Below, piece by piece: positions 8,382-17,353 of a DNA stretch of 64,000 nt. The notes below the pieces were generated by a model. That model did no database searches, was not told the origin of the DNA, and saw only the letters and a list, made by a program, of their open reading frames with translations. Every line of letters starts with the position of its first letter. Position 1 is the first letter of the stretch. A program made the translations under genes and the position numbers. Source of the stretch: Myroides odoratimimus (GTDB lineage Bacteria > Bacteroidota > Bacteroidia > Flavobacteriales > Flavobacteriaceae); assembly GCF_001485415.1 (NCBI RefSeq), contig NZ_BCMQ01000005.1, positions 62,001-126,000 of the forward strand, read 5' to 3'.

Positions 8382-9197
8382 ATGAAAAAGATTATTTTTA
8401 GTGCTTTAGCAGCACTTGCATTTGTTGGAGTATCATCATGTAGTTCAGATGATAATAGTACACCTACGACAACAGAACCTAATAAAGTCATTAAGAACAT
8501 TGAGAAGATAGATGTAGTTGTTTATGAAGATGGAGATAAGGAAGAAGACAAAACGTTTAACCTGAGTTATGCAGCAGATGGTAAACTTACTTCTATTGAA
8601 TATATTAAACGTAAGAAGGGTGGTAGTATCTTTGAAAATAGTAAAGGAGATATAGCATACGGAAGTAATAAGAAAGTAGAGAAAATCACTACTCCTAAAG
8701 AGGTGATATTGATAAAAGATTTATTGGTATACCAAAACTCGGCTTATAAATATGGTAAAGTACTTAAGTATGACAACAAAAAGAATCCATCTGAAATCCT
8801 TGCTTATAATAAGGAGATGGAAGAGTATGTAATTAAAATTACGTATGACGACAAACCTTTCTTTGGATTCCACACATTAAGAGCTGCAGGAGTTATTGAT
8901 TTATTAGATGGTGTTGAATTAAATCTTGCTAGTCCAAGCGTACCAGCAGAGTTAAAAATGGCTAAAGAATTGTTGCCTAATAATAATCCTATTGCTTATA
9001 CTTATACGAATAAAGATGGAATTGTACTGGATGACTTAAAAATAACTTACTCTTATGACGAGAATAATTATCCTACTAAAACAGTTTTAAAAGGAACTAG
9101 ACAAATGGATTTTGGTGATTATGTTGATGGTAAATATGTTCCGGATTGGTTGTCTAATGACATAGAAGTTGTAACTACTTATAGTTATTCAAAATAA
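8382..9197 (+). CDS. Hypothetical lipoprotein with YD-like repeats
   Basis: A GTG/TTG-type extension up to 8343 exists, but the ATG at 8382 begins a lipoprotein signal with lipobox VSSC (Cys20), so I start there (271 residues). The mature part begins with an S/D/N/T-rich linker, then beta-strand segments such as NLSYAADGKLTSIEYI and ITYSYDENNYPTKT. These resemble the Y-D-x-G/N repeat segments of Bacteroidota surface lipoproteins (DUF4595-like). SSDD after the lipid cysteine resembles the flavobacterial lipoprotein export signal, so surface exposure is possible. Function unknown. It stands alone between two terminators. Confidence 0.8.
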   Translation: MKKIIFSALAALAFVGVSSCSSDDNSTPTTTEPNKVIKNIEKIDVVVYEDGDKEEDKTFNLSYAADGKLTSIEYIKRKKGGSIFENSKGDIAYGSNKKVEKITTPKEVILIKDLLVYQNSAYKYGKVLKYDNKKNPSEILAYNKEMEEYVIKITYDDKPFFGFHTLRAAGVIDLLDGVELNLASPSVPAELKMAKELLPNNNPIAYTYTNKDGIVLDDLKITYSYDENNYPTKTVLKGTRQMDFGDYVDGKYVPDWLSNDIEVVTTYSYSK

Positions 9198-9259
9198 AAT
9201 ATATGTACTCTTTCTATTAATTGAAAAGAGACTTTATACTATTCAGTTAGTATGTTAAG

Positions 9260-9297
9260 ACAGTGTATTCTAGAATATAGATACACTGTTTTTTTAT
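9260..9297 (+). terminator. Terminator after the 8382 lipoprotein gene
   Basis: Outer arms 9260-9268 and 9281-9289 (ACAGTGTAT / ATACACTGT) pair perfectly and are followed by seven or more T residues. The inner loop is imperfect. Confidence 0.8.
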
Positions 9298-9392
9298 TAT
9301 ACGACTTTTCGTTTATAAAAGTGATATTTACCTTTCTTATATAGGTTAATCAAAGAATGATTATAGGGTGTTTTTTACCACTTTTTGAGGGG

Positions 9393-9474
9393 TGGTCGGC
9401 TTGTGGTCGGCTTGTGATGGGCATTTGGTCGGCTTAAAAGTACCAAAAATAGCCTATCACTACCCGATCACATT
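9393..9474 (+). repeat. 11-bp tandem repeat block A (TGGTCGGCTTG)
   Basis: Four abutting 11-mers occupy 9393-9436: TGGTCGGCTTG twice, a diverged TGATGGGCATT, and TGGTCGGCTTA. After 16 bases two more 11-mers with another word follow (CCTATCACTAC, CCGATCACATT, 9453-9474). The GC content is well above that of the surrounding spacer. I do not recognise it as a named element. Confidence 0.75.
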
Positions 9475-9700
9475 GGGAACATATTGTAATCATAGTAACT
9501 ATAGCTAAATCTAGAGGAGTGTAATAGTAGGATGTAACGAAAATGAGTTAATGGGGAGTGAGATGGAGTGAAAGAGTGTTAATGAAGTAGTTATTCAGAC
9601 GATTTTGTATGAATATGCTAAAGAAATGTAGTTTTGTGGTAGAAGGTAAGGCTGTTTAAATCACTTTTTTTATCTTTACGATTCTAACAAACCTAACGAT

Positions 9701-10900
9701 ATGTATAAAAATCAATTAAAAGCATGGGTTTTAGCCCTTATGTTGTCGGCTGGATATTCTGTTACTACAGTAGCGCAAGATAACTTAGTAAACTCATTAA
9801 AATTAAATGCAAGTGCAAAGAGTAAAGAGCTTTACACGTTTACAGATGTAGTGAATATTGAAAACACTTCTGTGAAAAATCAAGGTTCTTCAGGGACATG
9901 TTGGTCTTACTCAGCGAACTCATTTATCGAGTCAGAAATGATGAGAATGGGAAAACGCCCTGTAGAGATTTCTCAGATATTCTCTGCTCGTAATGCATAT
10001 ATCGAAAAAGGAAAAATGTATGTAAGAATGCATGGTGCGGTAACGCTAGGTGATGGTGGTGCGTTTCACGATGTGATGAATATGTATAGAATGTATGGAG
10101 CAGTACCTCAGTCTGTATATGATGGACTGAACTATGGTACGACGATTAATAAATTTGGAGAGATGGCTGCGGTACAAGAAGGTATCTTAAAGGCGGTAGT
10201 ATCTAACCCGAATAGAAAATTAACTCCGAACTGGGAGAAAGCATATACTGCTGCTATAGACGCCTATCTAGGAGAGGCTCCTAAGGAGTTTACATGGGAA
10301 GGTAAAAAATATACTCCACAGAGCTTTGCGAAAGAGGTAGTAGGGATTAACGCTGATGATTATGTAGAGATAGGATCAGACCTAAACTACCCTATGTACG
10401 AGAAGTTTGTATTATTAGTGCCTGATAACTGGGCTTTTAATCAAGTGTATAATGTACCAATGCAGGAGCTAACTGAGATCATCGATCACGCTGTAAATAA
10501 CGGATTTACTGTAGCATGGGCTGGTGATGTGAGTGAGAAATACTTTAGCTGGAAAAATGGTGTAGCTTTCGTTCCTGAGAAGGATTGGGAGGATATGTCT
10601 GCTGAAGAGAAAGAAGAAATGTTTAACGGACCAAAACCAGAGAGAAAAGTAACTCCTGAGATGCGTCAAGAGGCATTCGATAACTATACGACTACAGATG
10701 ATCACGGGATGCACATCGTAGGTATCGCTAAAGATCAAAAAGGTAGAGAGTACTATATCATCAAGAACTCTTGGGGAACTACGAATGACTATAAAGGATA
10801 TATGTATATGAGTAAAGAGTTCGTGAAGTATAAAACAACGGATATCATGATCCATAAAGATGGTATCCCAAAGGGAATCGCTAAGAAAATGAAATTGTAA
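9701..10900 (+). CDS. Exported C1-family (papain-like, bleomycin hydrolase/PepC type) cysteine peptidase
   Basis: 399 residues with a signal peptide ending near AQ at 25-26. The oxyanion glutamine and nucleophile are Gln61 and Cys67 in NQGSSGTCWSY. The catalytic His338 is in GMHIVGI and Asn356 in IKNSWG. The large insertion between Cys and His and the overall length match the C1B (aminopeptidase C/bleomycin hydrolase-like) group of Bacteroidota rather than plain papain. It probably trims peptides in the periplasm or at the cell surface. The following mscS gene starts 20 bases after the stop and may be cotranscribed. Confidence 0.92.
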   Translation: MYKNQLKAWVLALMLSAGYSVTTVAQDNLVNSLKLNASAKSKELYTFTDVVNIENTSVKNQGSSGTCWSYSANSFIESEMMRMGKRPVEISQIFSARNAYIEKGKMYVRMHGAVTLGDGGAFHDVMNMYRMYGAVPQSVYDGLNYGTTINKFGEMAAVQEGILKAVVSNPNRKLTPNWEKAYTAAIDAYLGEAPKEFTWEGKKYTPQSFAKEVVGINADDYVEIGSDLNYPMYEKFVLLVPDNWAFNQVYNVPMQELTEIIDHAVNNGFTVAWAGDVSEKYFSWKNGVAFVPEKDWEDMSAEEKEEMFNGPKPERKVTPEMRQEAFDNYTTTDDHGMHIVGIAKDQKGREYYIIKNSWGTTNDYKGYMYMSKEFVKYKTTDIMIHKDGIPKGIAKKMKL

Positions 10901-10920
10901 ATAAAAATAAAAAAAATGTT

Positions 10921-11751
10921 ATGGAAAAATTTGCTGGAGGAATAGAGAATATGATTACTAATACTTTGGGAGCTCTACCTAAAATCGGTGTTGGAATATT
11001 AATACTAGTTATTGGTAGTTTTATTGTTAAAGCTATTTTAAAAGGATTAGGTCGTCGTTTTGAGAAGCGTGATATGGAGAAGTCTTTAAGGGGATTCTTA
11101 TTGAGCATTATTAAAGTGGTTTTATATATCTTATTGATATTAACTGCTGCTTCTACTATGGGTATTCAGACGACATCGTTCTTAACGATATTCGCCTCTG
11201 CTGGTTTAGCTATTGGTTTAGCGCTTCAGGGGAGTTTATCTAACTTTGCAGGAGGAGTATTAATCTTATTGTTTAAACCTTTTAAGGTTGGGGATTATGT
11301 ATCTAATACTAGTGGTACAGAAGGTACTATAGATAAGATAGATTTGTTATATACTACTCTAACAGGACCTACTGGATTAAAGATTTTTAGTCCTAATGGG
11401 CCTTTAGCCAATTCTGTGATTACTAATTATAGTGATATATCTTCACGTAGATATGACTTCGTAGTAGGTATCTCATATGATACTAATATTAAGACAGCAC
11501 AGAATGTTATCCAAGAAGCATTAGCGAAGCACAAAGAGGTGAAGCAAGATCCGAAGCCAATCATTTTTGTGAATAGTTTAGCAGATAGCTCTGTAAACTT
11601 AAATGTACGTGTATGGATGGATAAAGCTAATTACTGGGATACAGTATTCGCGATTCAGCAGATAGTGAAGAATGCTTTAGATGATGCTAATATCGAGATT
11701 CCATTTCCACAGAGAGATATACATGTTATCTCAGATAAAGAAATAAAATAA
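10921..11751 (+). CDS. Small-conductance mechanosensitive ion channel (MscS family)
   Basis: 276 residues. Three N-terminal hydrophobic segments (about 16-40, 60-80, 84-115) precede the MscS beta-domain. The pore helix carries the alanine/glycine packing pattern GLAIGLALQGSLSNFAGG, followed by LLFKPFKVGDYV, the usual TM3b-to-beta junction. Such channels open under membrane tension to release solutes in hypo-osmotic shock. The length equals that of E. coli MscS. It sits 20 bases behind the C1 peptidase and is closed by its own terminator. Confidence 0.95.
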   Translation: MEKFAGGIENMITNTLGALPKIGVGILILVIGSFIVKAILKGLGRRFEKRDMEKSLRGFLLSIIKVVLYILLILTAASTMGIQTTSFLTIFASAGLAIGLALQGSLSNFAGGVLILLFKPFKVGDYVSNTSGTEGTIDKIDLLYTTLTGPTGLKIFSPNGPLANSVITNYSDISSRRYDFVVGISYDTNIKTAQNVIQEALAKHKEVKQDPKPIIFVNSLADSSVNLNVRVWMDKANYWDTVFAIQQIVKNALDDANIEIPFPQRDIHVISDKEIK

Positions 11752-11765
11752 ATAAGAATAGTAGA

Positions 11766-11797
11766 AAACTCCTTTCAAATCGAAAGGAGTTTTTTTT
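11766..11797 (+). terminator. Terminator after mscS
   Basis: Perfect 11-bp stem, arms 11766-11776 and 11782-11792, 5-base loop, followed by a T run to 11797. Confidence 0.9.
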
Positions 11798-11845
11798 GCT
11801 ATGATTTGTAGCGACTGTTTTATTTAAGTTGATACAATATTGCTA

Positions 11846-11853
11846 TATCTTTG
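11846..11853 (+). promoter_or_regulatory. -7 box (TATCTTTG) upstream of the DJ-1/PfpI gene
   Basis: TATCTTTG ends 14 bases before the ATG at 11868. A TTG lies at 11829-11831. This position makes the longer frame that begins at 11829 very unlikely and implies a short or absent 5' leader. Confidence 0.55.
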
Positions 11854-11867
11854 AGAAAAAGAAGAAG

Positions 11868-12455
11868 ATGGAAGCAAATCATATTTACATTTACTTATTT
11901 GATGGATATTCAGATTGGGAGATTGGATATCTGATGCCTGAATTAATACAAGATAGTCGATACCAGGTATTAACTGTCTCTAATACAGGTGCTGATGTTA
12001 CTTCGGTAGGAGGGTTAAAGGTTAAGGTAGACTGTAGTCTAGAGGATATAGACATCTCTACACTGAAACTTTTAATACTGCCAGGAGGAGAGATGTGGGA
12101 AAAGAGTACAAATAACTTTAATGCTATTGATAGGGTAGTTTATGGGATTTATAAATACCAGTTACCAATAGCTGCTATTTGTGGAGCTACGCTTTATTTA
12201 GCTCAGAAAGGTATGCTAGACTACGTGAAGCATACGAGTAATGCCTTGTTCTATATGAAAGGATTTGTACCTACTTATCACGGAGAGAAGAACTATGTAG
12301 ATCAGCTCGTGGTAAGAGATCAAAATGTAGTAACAGCTAGTGGTATAGGAGCTACAGAGTTTAGTAGAGAAGTGATGAAGGTGCTAGACTTTAACAGTGA
12401 ATATGTAGATAGATGGTTTCAGTTGTTTAAATATGGTATTTTTCCAGCAGCGTAA
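11868..12455 (+). CDS. DJ-1/PfpI-family (class I glutamine amidotransferase-like) protein
   Basis: 195 residues from the ATG at 11868; a TTG start at 11829 would place a promoter box inside the gene. The fold is marked by IYLFDGYSDWEIGYL at the N-terminus, the LILPGGEMW segment, and the nucleophile elbow AAICGATLYLA with its cysteine. The DWEIG glutamate matches the conserved acid near the reactive cysteine in DJ-1 relatives. Members act as glyoxalases/deglycases, peptidases or regulators. Nothing in this sequence or its neighbours picks one of these. Probably monocistronic. Confidence 0.88.
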   Translation: MEANHIYIYLFDGYSDWEIGYLMPELIQDSRYQVLTVSNTGADVTSVGGLKVKVDCSLEDIDISTLKLLILPGGEMWEKSTNNFNAIDRVVYGIYKYQLPIAAICGATLYLAQKGMLDYVKHTSNALFYMKGFVPTYHGEKNYVDQLVVRDQNVVTASGIGATEFSREVMKVLDFNSEYVDRWFQLFKYGIFPAA

Positions 12456-12540
12456 TACTAACGGAGCCAGAAATGCGTTTATAAACAGAAACCAATAAAA
12501 ATAGTTCGCTTCAGAGGACATTTTGGTATAGTTAGTGATA

Positions 12541-12566
12541 ACATAATTATGCGCTAGTAATTATGT
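12541..12566. repeat. Short inverted repeat in the spacer between the PfpI gene and dusB
   Basis: Perfect 9-bp arms ACATAATTA (12541-12549) and TAATTATGT (12558-12566) around an 8-base loop. It has no T tail. It could stabilise the 3' end of the upstream message or be chance in AT-rich DNA. Confidence 0.4.
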
Positions 12567-12631
12567 GAATAATTTCATTTAGTAAGTCTGTGAATCAGAG
12601 ATTACAGTATAGAAATTGTTTTGAAAAAGAG

Positions 12632-12662
12632 AAAAAACCACCTATTAATAGGTGGTTTTTTT
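12632..12662. terminator. Bidirectional terminator between convergent genes
   Basis: Palindromic hairpin centred near 12646/12647 (arms AACCACCTAT / ATAGGTGGTT) with an A run before and a T run after, so it can serve the PfpI gene and dusB alike. Confidence 0.88.
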
Positions 12663-12673
12663 ATGTATAAGAT

Positions 12674-13666
12674 TTACTCTATTACGTAGTCTTTATATTC
12701 TTCTGCTATTCTATCGAATAGGGATAATAACTCGATAGGGTCATCAGTAGTCACTAATTTTAAACGATGTGGTTTAAAACCGTGTATTCCTTTAAAGTAA
12801 TTAGTGTAGTGACGTCTCATCTCTACGATACCTAATCGCTCTCCTTTCCATTCCATAGACCAGATCAAATGATTTTTAGCAGCTTCTAATCTATCCTTGA
12901 TAGTAGGAGGAGGTAATATCTCTCCTGTGTTAAAAAAGTGCTTGATCTCATCGAATATCCACGGATAACCAATAGCAGCACGACCGATCATCATACCATC
13001 TAACCCAAAAGTCTCTTTGTACTCTAAGGCTTTTTGTGGGCTGTCTATATCTCCATTCCCGAAGATAGGAATCTGGATACGTGGATTATTCTTAATGCGC
13101 TCTATATGTGTCCAATCAGAATGACCTTTATACATCTGCGCTCTAGTACGTGCATGTATAGTCAATGCCTGAACCCCTACATCTTGTAAGCGTTCTGCTA
13201 CTTCGTCAATATTGATAGATTCTTCATCCCATCCTAGACGTGTCTTCACTGTCACAGGTAAGTGAGTACTCTGTACTACTGCCTTGGTCAGGCGAATCAT
13301 CAAGTCAATATCTTTTAGTACACCCGCACCTGCTCCTTTAGATACCACTTTCTTTACAGGACAACCAAAGTTAATATCAACTAAATCTGGCTGTACAGTC
13401 TCTACGATTCGAGCAGATTCTGCCATCGCTTCTTCATCACCACCGAATATCTGTATCCCTACAGGGCGTTCATAGTCGAAGATGTCTAATTTCATTTTAC
13501 TTTTCATCGCATCTCTAATCAGTCCTTCAGAAGAGATAAACTCTGAGTACATTAGATCTGCACCGTGCTTCTTACACAGACGGCGAAAAGGTGGGTCACT
13601 AACATCCTCCATTGGAGCTAATAACAATGGGTGATCTGGTAGTTCTATATTGCCTATTTTAATCAT
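12674..13666 (-). CDS. dusB: tRNA-dihydrouridine synthase (DusB-type)
   Basis: A TTG-initiated frame reaches 13690, but the ATG at 13666 (MIKIGNIELPDHPLLLAPM) gives the normal 330-residue protein. FMN-binding APMEDVSDPPFRRL lies at the N-terminus. The catalytic cysteine is in DINFGCPVKKV, followed by KTRLGW, TIHARTRAQ and the FGNGDI and MIGRAAIG phosphate-binding loops. The enzyme reduces uridines in the tRNA D-loop with NADPH. In Flavobacteria this gene is usually annotated dusB; the exact uridine positions are not deducible. It is transcribed alone. Confidence 0.93.
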   Translation of the reverse strand: MIKIGNIELPDHPLLLAPMEDVSDPPFRRLCKKHGADLMYSEFISSEGLIRDAMKSKMKLDIFDYERPVGIQIFGGDEEAMAESARIVETVQPDLVDINFGCPVKKVVSKGAGAGVLKDIDLMIRLTKAVVQSTHLPVTVKTRLGWDEESINIDEVAERLQDVGVQALTIHARTRAQMYKGHSDWTHIERIKNNPRIQIPIFGNGDIDSPQKALEYKETFGLDGMMIGRAAIGYPWIFDEIKHFFNTGEILPPPTIKDRLEAAKNHLIWSMEWKGERLGIVEMRRHYTNYFKGIHGFKPHRLKLVTTDDPIELLSLFDRIAEEYKDYVIE

Positions 13667-13821
13667 ATTCGTTCTAGAAATTTGAGGCAAAAGTACGATT
13701 TTTTTAGATTTCAGGTTTTTAGTTTTGATATTGTTGTGAAATAGGAAAATTAGAGGATGTGATAAGTGTAATGTAAAAGTGAGAATTTCGTATCTTTATC
13801 TCCTAAAGCACCTAACATATT

Positions 13822-16188
13822 ATGAGACTCGCCACTTTTGATTATACCCCGTTTGATATCAAATTTTCTTTTCACCGTCTGGTGGAAGCTATGCAAGCTT
13901 TTATCGATGATCCTGAGAAGAATGAAATGAAGAAGACGTATTTTAGAGACTTATTAGGTCGTATCAATGAAGTGCCATGTTTGCTTGAGATCATAGAAGA
14001 TTATAATCTATTAGTAGAACATGAGGCATTGATAGGGGAGTTACTAGAGATATTATTTCCGATAGCCTTGACGGATAATGAGATTAAGGCAGTGGGGATG
14101 CCTCTTCAGAAGTTGATGTTTAATCACAGTAGAAGGTTTAGAAAGATTATCGAGGAGAGTGGTGGTAACTATAATATAGAGATCAGAGATTTTAACCAAC
14201 AGCAGTATTATATAGCGTGCTGTTGTATTATCATGAATCATTATTTTAAGGCGACATTTGACTTAACTCGTCCTCTGTTTGTAGACTTGCCAGACGCTAA
14301 GGGGATTATCCATCACTATAGAGTACTGTATAATGCAGACTTCGTAGAGGTAGTGCCTACAGAAGATGCGGTCATGCTGACTAAGGAAGATATCGAGCTA
14401 CTAGAAGATAATTTTGATAATCTAGAGTTGTGGAAAGAGAAGTTTCCTCAGAAGAGTTGGGTGCTGAAAGGATTCGGTATTATTAGTCTAGTAGATGCCA
14501 CAATAGAGAATGCGATGTCTTTATTAAAAGAGAATTTCTTAAAAGCAGAGTTACAACGTGAACCAATAGGAGCTATCTTAGGGCAACTATTCAGCTCTAT
14601 ATTCAGAGTGCCTAATCTGCGTATAGGGTACACGCCCTTAGTAGTAGATACATTGATACAGAAGGAGACTAATGAGATGATGGCTATGCCTAGTTTTTTA
14701 CTAGATGAGGAGAACTCTTCTATTCTCTTATCAGAGAAGGCGTATGCGACTGTGGTTGATCAAAAAGGATATTATAGTATCTCTGATGTGGATGTAGTAT
14801 TAGCTAATGATAAGGAGTGCGTGATGTGCTTACACCTTAAAAGGCATGGGGTGCGCAGTGGACTGTTTAGCCCTGTAGTACTGTCTAGTGGTGTAGAAGG
14901 TGTATTCGAGATAGTCTCAGAAGAACCTAGAGTATTGAATAGTGTGAATGCACAGAAGCTAAATGCTTTGATGCCGATTATATCAGAGACTTTCCAACGA
15001 GTGAAGTCAGATATGCTTAATCAGGTAGAGGCTATTATCCAACGAGAGTTTACGACGATACACCCTAGTGTTTATTGGAAGTTCTTAGAAGAAGCTCGAC
15101 GCAACTATATCGATAGTGTAGCAGATAAAGATTACTTTATTAATCCTATTGCATTTCAGAATGTATATCCTTTATATGGAGAGATAGATATAAAAGGATC
15201 TGGAGCACTCCGCAACGAGGCTATTCTAGGTGACCTAAGAGAGCAGCTAGAGAAGTTAATCGCTGTGTTTCGCAATTGTACTTTTAGCGAGAATGCGTTA
15301 ATCTTAGAAAGACATATTCTAAAGTTAAAAGCCTATTTGAGACACTTAGAAGAGGACTTCGTGACAGGGTTAGAACAGCGCATTCAGAACTATGTGACCA
15401 ATGAGGTACACCCTTATTTATTAAAGGATGAACACTTATTCTATAGACCTCGATTAGACGAGTACTTTTCTTATATAGATGAAGAGCTAGGTATCTATTA
15501 TAGATATAGAAAGATATATGATACTCAGGTGGGTAAGATGAATAAGACTTTCACTGATCTATTAGATCAGAGACAAGAGTCTGTACAGAAAGTTTTTCCT
15601 CATTATTATGAACGATTTAAGACAGATGGGGTAGAACACAATATTTATATAGGTAGTTCTATCAGCCCGATGAAGTCTTTTGACTTTACTTATCTACACA
15701 ATCTCCGTTTGTGGCAATTACAGGTGATGTGTGAACAGATGTGTATACACTATCGCAATAATGTACATGAACCATTAAAGATGGATGTGACTGTACTAAT
15801 CTTAGTATATGATTCTTCTCTTGGTATTCAGTTCAGAATGGACGAGAAGCGCTTCGATATCGATGGTGCATATAATACCCGATATGAAATAATCAAAAAA
15901 AGATTAGATAAAGCGAATATAAAAGATTCGACTGAACGCATCGTACAACCCAAAAAGATTACAATTGCCTTTGCTTCTACTTATGATTTAGAAGAATATC
16001 TAGGATACATTGAGTTTGGTCAAAAGGCAGGTCTTCTAGACCATAATTTAGAGCAGTTCCTAATCGAAGATATGCAGAGTGTATCTGGTCTTATAGGACT
16101 GCGTATAGGTGTGAATCTAGACTTTGATATAGAATCATTAGATTATGATACACTGATGCATAATTACCTTAAAAACCAATACCTCTAA
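13822..16188 (+). CDS. Large conserved cytoplasmic protein, GAF-domain type
   Basis: 788 residues without signal peptide or membrane helices. I recognise it as a long GAF-annotated protein widespread in Flavobacteriaceae, whose function I do not know. The middle (about 290-400) has GAF-like alternation, with a segment around SEKAYATVVDQKGYYSISDVDVVL. The rest is mostly helical, with several charged stretches. No kinase, cyclase or DNA-binding motif is visible. A TATCTTTA box at 13791-13798 is a plausible promoter. Its 3' end overlaps the convergent HD/PycTM gene by 20 bases, so the two transcripts are antisense at their ends. Confidence 0.75.
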   Translation: MRLATFDYTPFDIKFSFHRLVEAMQAFIDDPEKNEMKKTYFRDLLGRINEVPCLLEIIEDYNLLVEHEALIGELLEILFPIALTDNEIKAVGMPLQKLMFNHSRRFRKIIEESGGNYNIEIRDFNQQQYYIACCCIIMNHYFKATFDLTRPLFVDLPDAKGIIHHYRVLYNADFVEVVPTEDAVMLTKEDIELLEDNFDNLELWKEKFPQKSWVLKGFGIISLVDATIENAMSLLKENFLKAELQREPIGAILGQLFSSIFRVPNLRIGYTPLVVDTLIQKETNEMMAMPSFLLDEENSSILLSEKAYATVVDQKGYYSISDVDVVLANDKECVMCLHLKRHGVRSGLFSPVVLSSGVEGVFEIVSEEPRVLNSVNAQKLNALMPIISETFQRVKSDMLNQVEAIIQREFTTIHPSVYWKFLEEARRNYIDSVADKDYFINPIAFQNVYPLYGEIDIKGSGALRNEAILGDLREQLEKLIAVFRNCTFSENALILERHILKLKAYLRHLEEDFVTGLEQRIQNYVTNEVHPYLLKDEHLFYRPRLDEYFSYIDEELGIYYRYRKIYDTQVGKMNKTFTDLLDQRQESVQKVFPHYYERFKTDGVEHNIYIGSSISPMKSFDFTYLHNLRLWQLQVMCEQMCIHYRNNVHEPLKMDVTVLILVYDSSLGIQFRMDEKRFDIDGAYNTRYEIIKKRLDKANIKDSTERIVQPKKITIAFASTYDLEEYLGYIEFGQKAGLLDHNLEQFLIEDMQSVSGLIGLRIGVNLDFDIESLDYDTLMHNYLKNQYL

Positions 16189-17332
16189 ATGCTAATGTAA
16201 AGGTAATAACAGATAAAATAATACCTAATGTGAAAACAGCATAAGTGATACGCAAGAACTTATACTTCTTGTTTAAGACAATACCTAGGCTATATAAGTC
16301 CTTAGTCAGGGCATGGTGTAGGTATTGTTTGTCTTTCATGATTTCACTTAGAGATTCTTCATATTCTTCAAAAGGCATCTGATGGAAAGTACCAAAGAAT
16401 AATAGGTTTACTTCTCTGTTTTCTACTTGTTCTTTAGTGAATTTACCTGACGTTAATTTGGGTCTAGTAGATTGTATTGCAAAGATGATAGTTGCCACAC
16501 TAAATATTAATAATACAAATGTAGGCACAATCAAATGAGCATTGCTCGGACTGTCTAGTTTAGGTATTAATGTCGATAGACAGATAGAGATAATAATCGC
16601 ATTGACAGATAATAAGATATTCGCCTTTCTATCTGCTATGGCACTAAGTTGAGTATGGTTACGCAAAGTAGTTCTGAATAGAGTATCGATTGTTCTATTC
16701 GATTCTATCTTCTCTTTTTTCTTTTTGTTAGAGTTGATTTTATCTATTTTAGACAGTACATCTAGCAGATTCTTTTGTTTAGTAGGTTGCCAATTTTGTT
16801 GAGCATAGTTGGTGTAATAGCGATGTCTATACAGCATCACATCTCTATTCTGCTCTAACCATTCTAGTCTAGTAAATGTTTTAGAACATAAGTTTTCTAT
16901 TTCTTTCTTTAGCAGATTACTAGTCTCTACATAATTCTCGTCTGAGAAGTGTGCGAAGTCTGCATCTTTAATAATACACTCTAAGTCATTATCTGGAACA
17001 TAGTCTAGCTTAGTAGCACGTATTAATTGCATAACGGTTAATACGTCATCATGAGGTACTCCGTTCTCTAATAGGTAAGTTTGTGCCATCTGTGCACCTC
17101 GTTCTTCATGTCCTTCCCAAGAATTAATATAACCTATATCGTGAAACCATGCGGCATATCTCAATAAATTAGCATTATGACTATCTACTGTTAAATGATT
17201 TAAAATTTCTTCTAAACCATTAACAACACGTACTGTATGGTTAAAATTGTGGTACGTATATTGATGTGATAGTGTATCTTTGTGTATCTGAAAGATGTGT
17301 TCTTCAATCTTTTGTAGAATCGTCATAGTCAT
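16169..17332 (-). CDS. HD-domain phosphohydrolase fused to a Pycsar-effector-type transmembrane domain
   Basis: 387 residues in two parts. Residues 1-190 are an HD domain with all metal ligands: His32 in FNHT, His64-Asp65 in FHDIGY, His75 in GHEERGA, and Asp123 in IKDADF. Residues 215-387 match the Pycsar effector membrane domain (PycTM, DUF5706-like): an amphipathic lead RNHTQLSAIADRKANILL followed by hydrophobic spans at about 237-257, 266-287 and 362-382. HD domains cleave phosphomonoesters, nucleotides or cyclic dinucleotides; PycTM domains respond to cyclic nucleotides in anti-phage systems. No cyclase gene is adjacent. It diverges from the pseudo-phosphoesterase gene with a 21-base gap. 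The fusion is clear; its role is unknown. Confidence 0.85.
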   Translation of the reverse strand: MTMTILQKIEEHIFQIHKDTLSHQYTYHNFNHTVRVVNGLEEILNHLTVDSHNANLLRYAAWFHDIGYINSWEGHEERGAQMAQTYLLENGVPHDDVLTVMQLIRATKLDYVPDNDLECIIKDADFAHFSDENYVETSNLLKKEIENLCSKTFTRLEWLEQNRDVMLYRHRYYTNYAQQNWQPTKQKNLLDVLSKIDKINSNKKKKEKIESNRTIDTLFRTTLRNHTQLSAIADRKANILLSVNAIIISICLSTLIPKLDSPSNAHLIVPTFVLLIFSVATIIFAIQSTRPKLTSGKFTKEQVENREVNLLFFGTFHQMPFEEYEESLSEIMKDKQYLHHALTKDLYSLGIVLNKKYKFLRITYAVFTLGIILSVITFTLAFRGIGF

Positions 17333-17353
17333 AACCTTTATAACCCCTAAAAT

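Larger units (their letters stand above)
9198..9700. other. 500-base spacer with terminator and periodic repeat
   Basis: Holds the terminator at 9260, an 11-bp periodic block (9393-9474, entered separately), a quasi-periodic GAGTG run (9545-9580) and the promoter region of the C1 peptidase (TATCTTTA at 9671-9678, weak -7 box). I see no coding frame or RNA gene. Confidence 0.6.

Noticed and set aside
9393-9474. Possible CRISPR or other repeat-spacer array
   Set aside because: Units are only 11 bp, abut without spacers and no cas genes are near.
10469-10855. Minus-strand frame of 128 codons inside the C1 peptidase gene
   Set aside because: Entirely antisense to a well-supported gene with intact catalytic motifs; no independent coding signal.
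12456-12640. tRNA or small RNA gene
   Set aside because: No cloverleaf or TTCRANNC-type arm; only a 9-bp inverted repeat is present.
16169-17332. Complete Pycsar anti-phage system
   Set aside because: No cyclase gene lies on either side; only the effector-type domain is present, so a full system is not supported.
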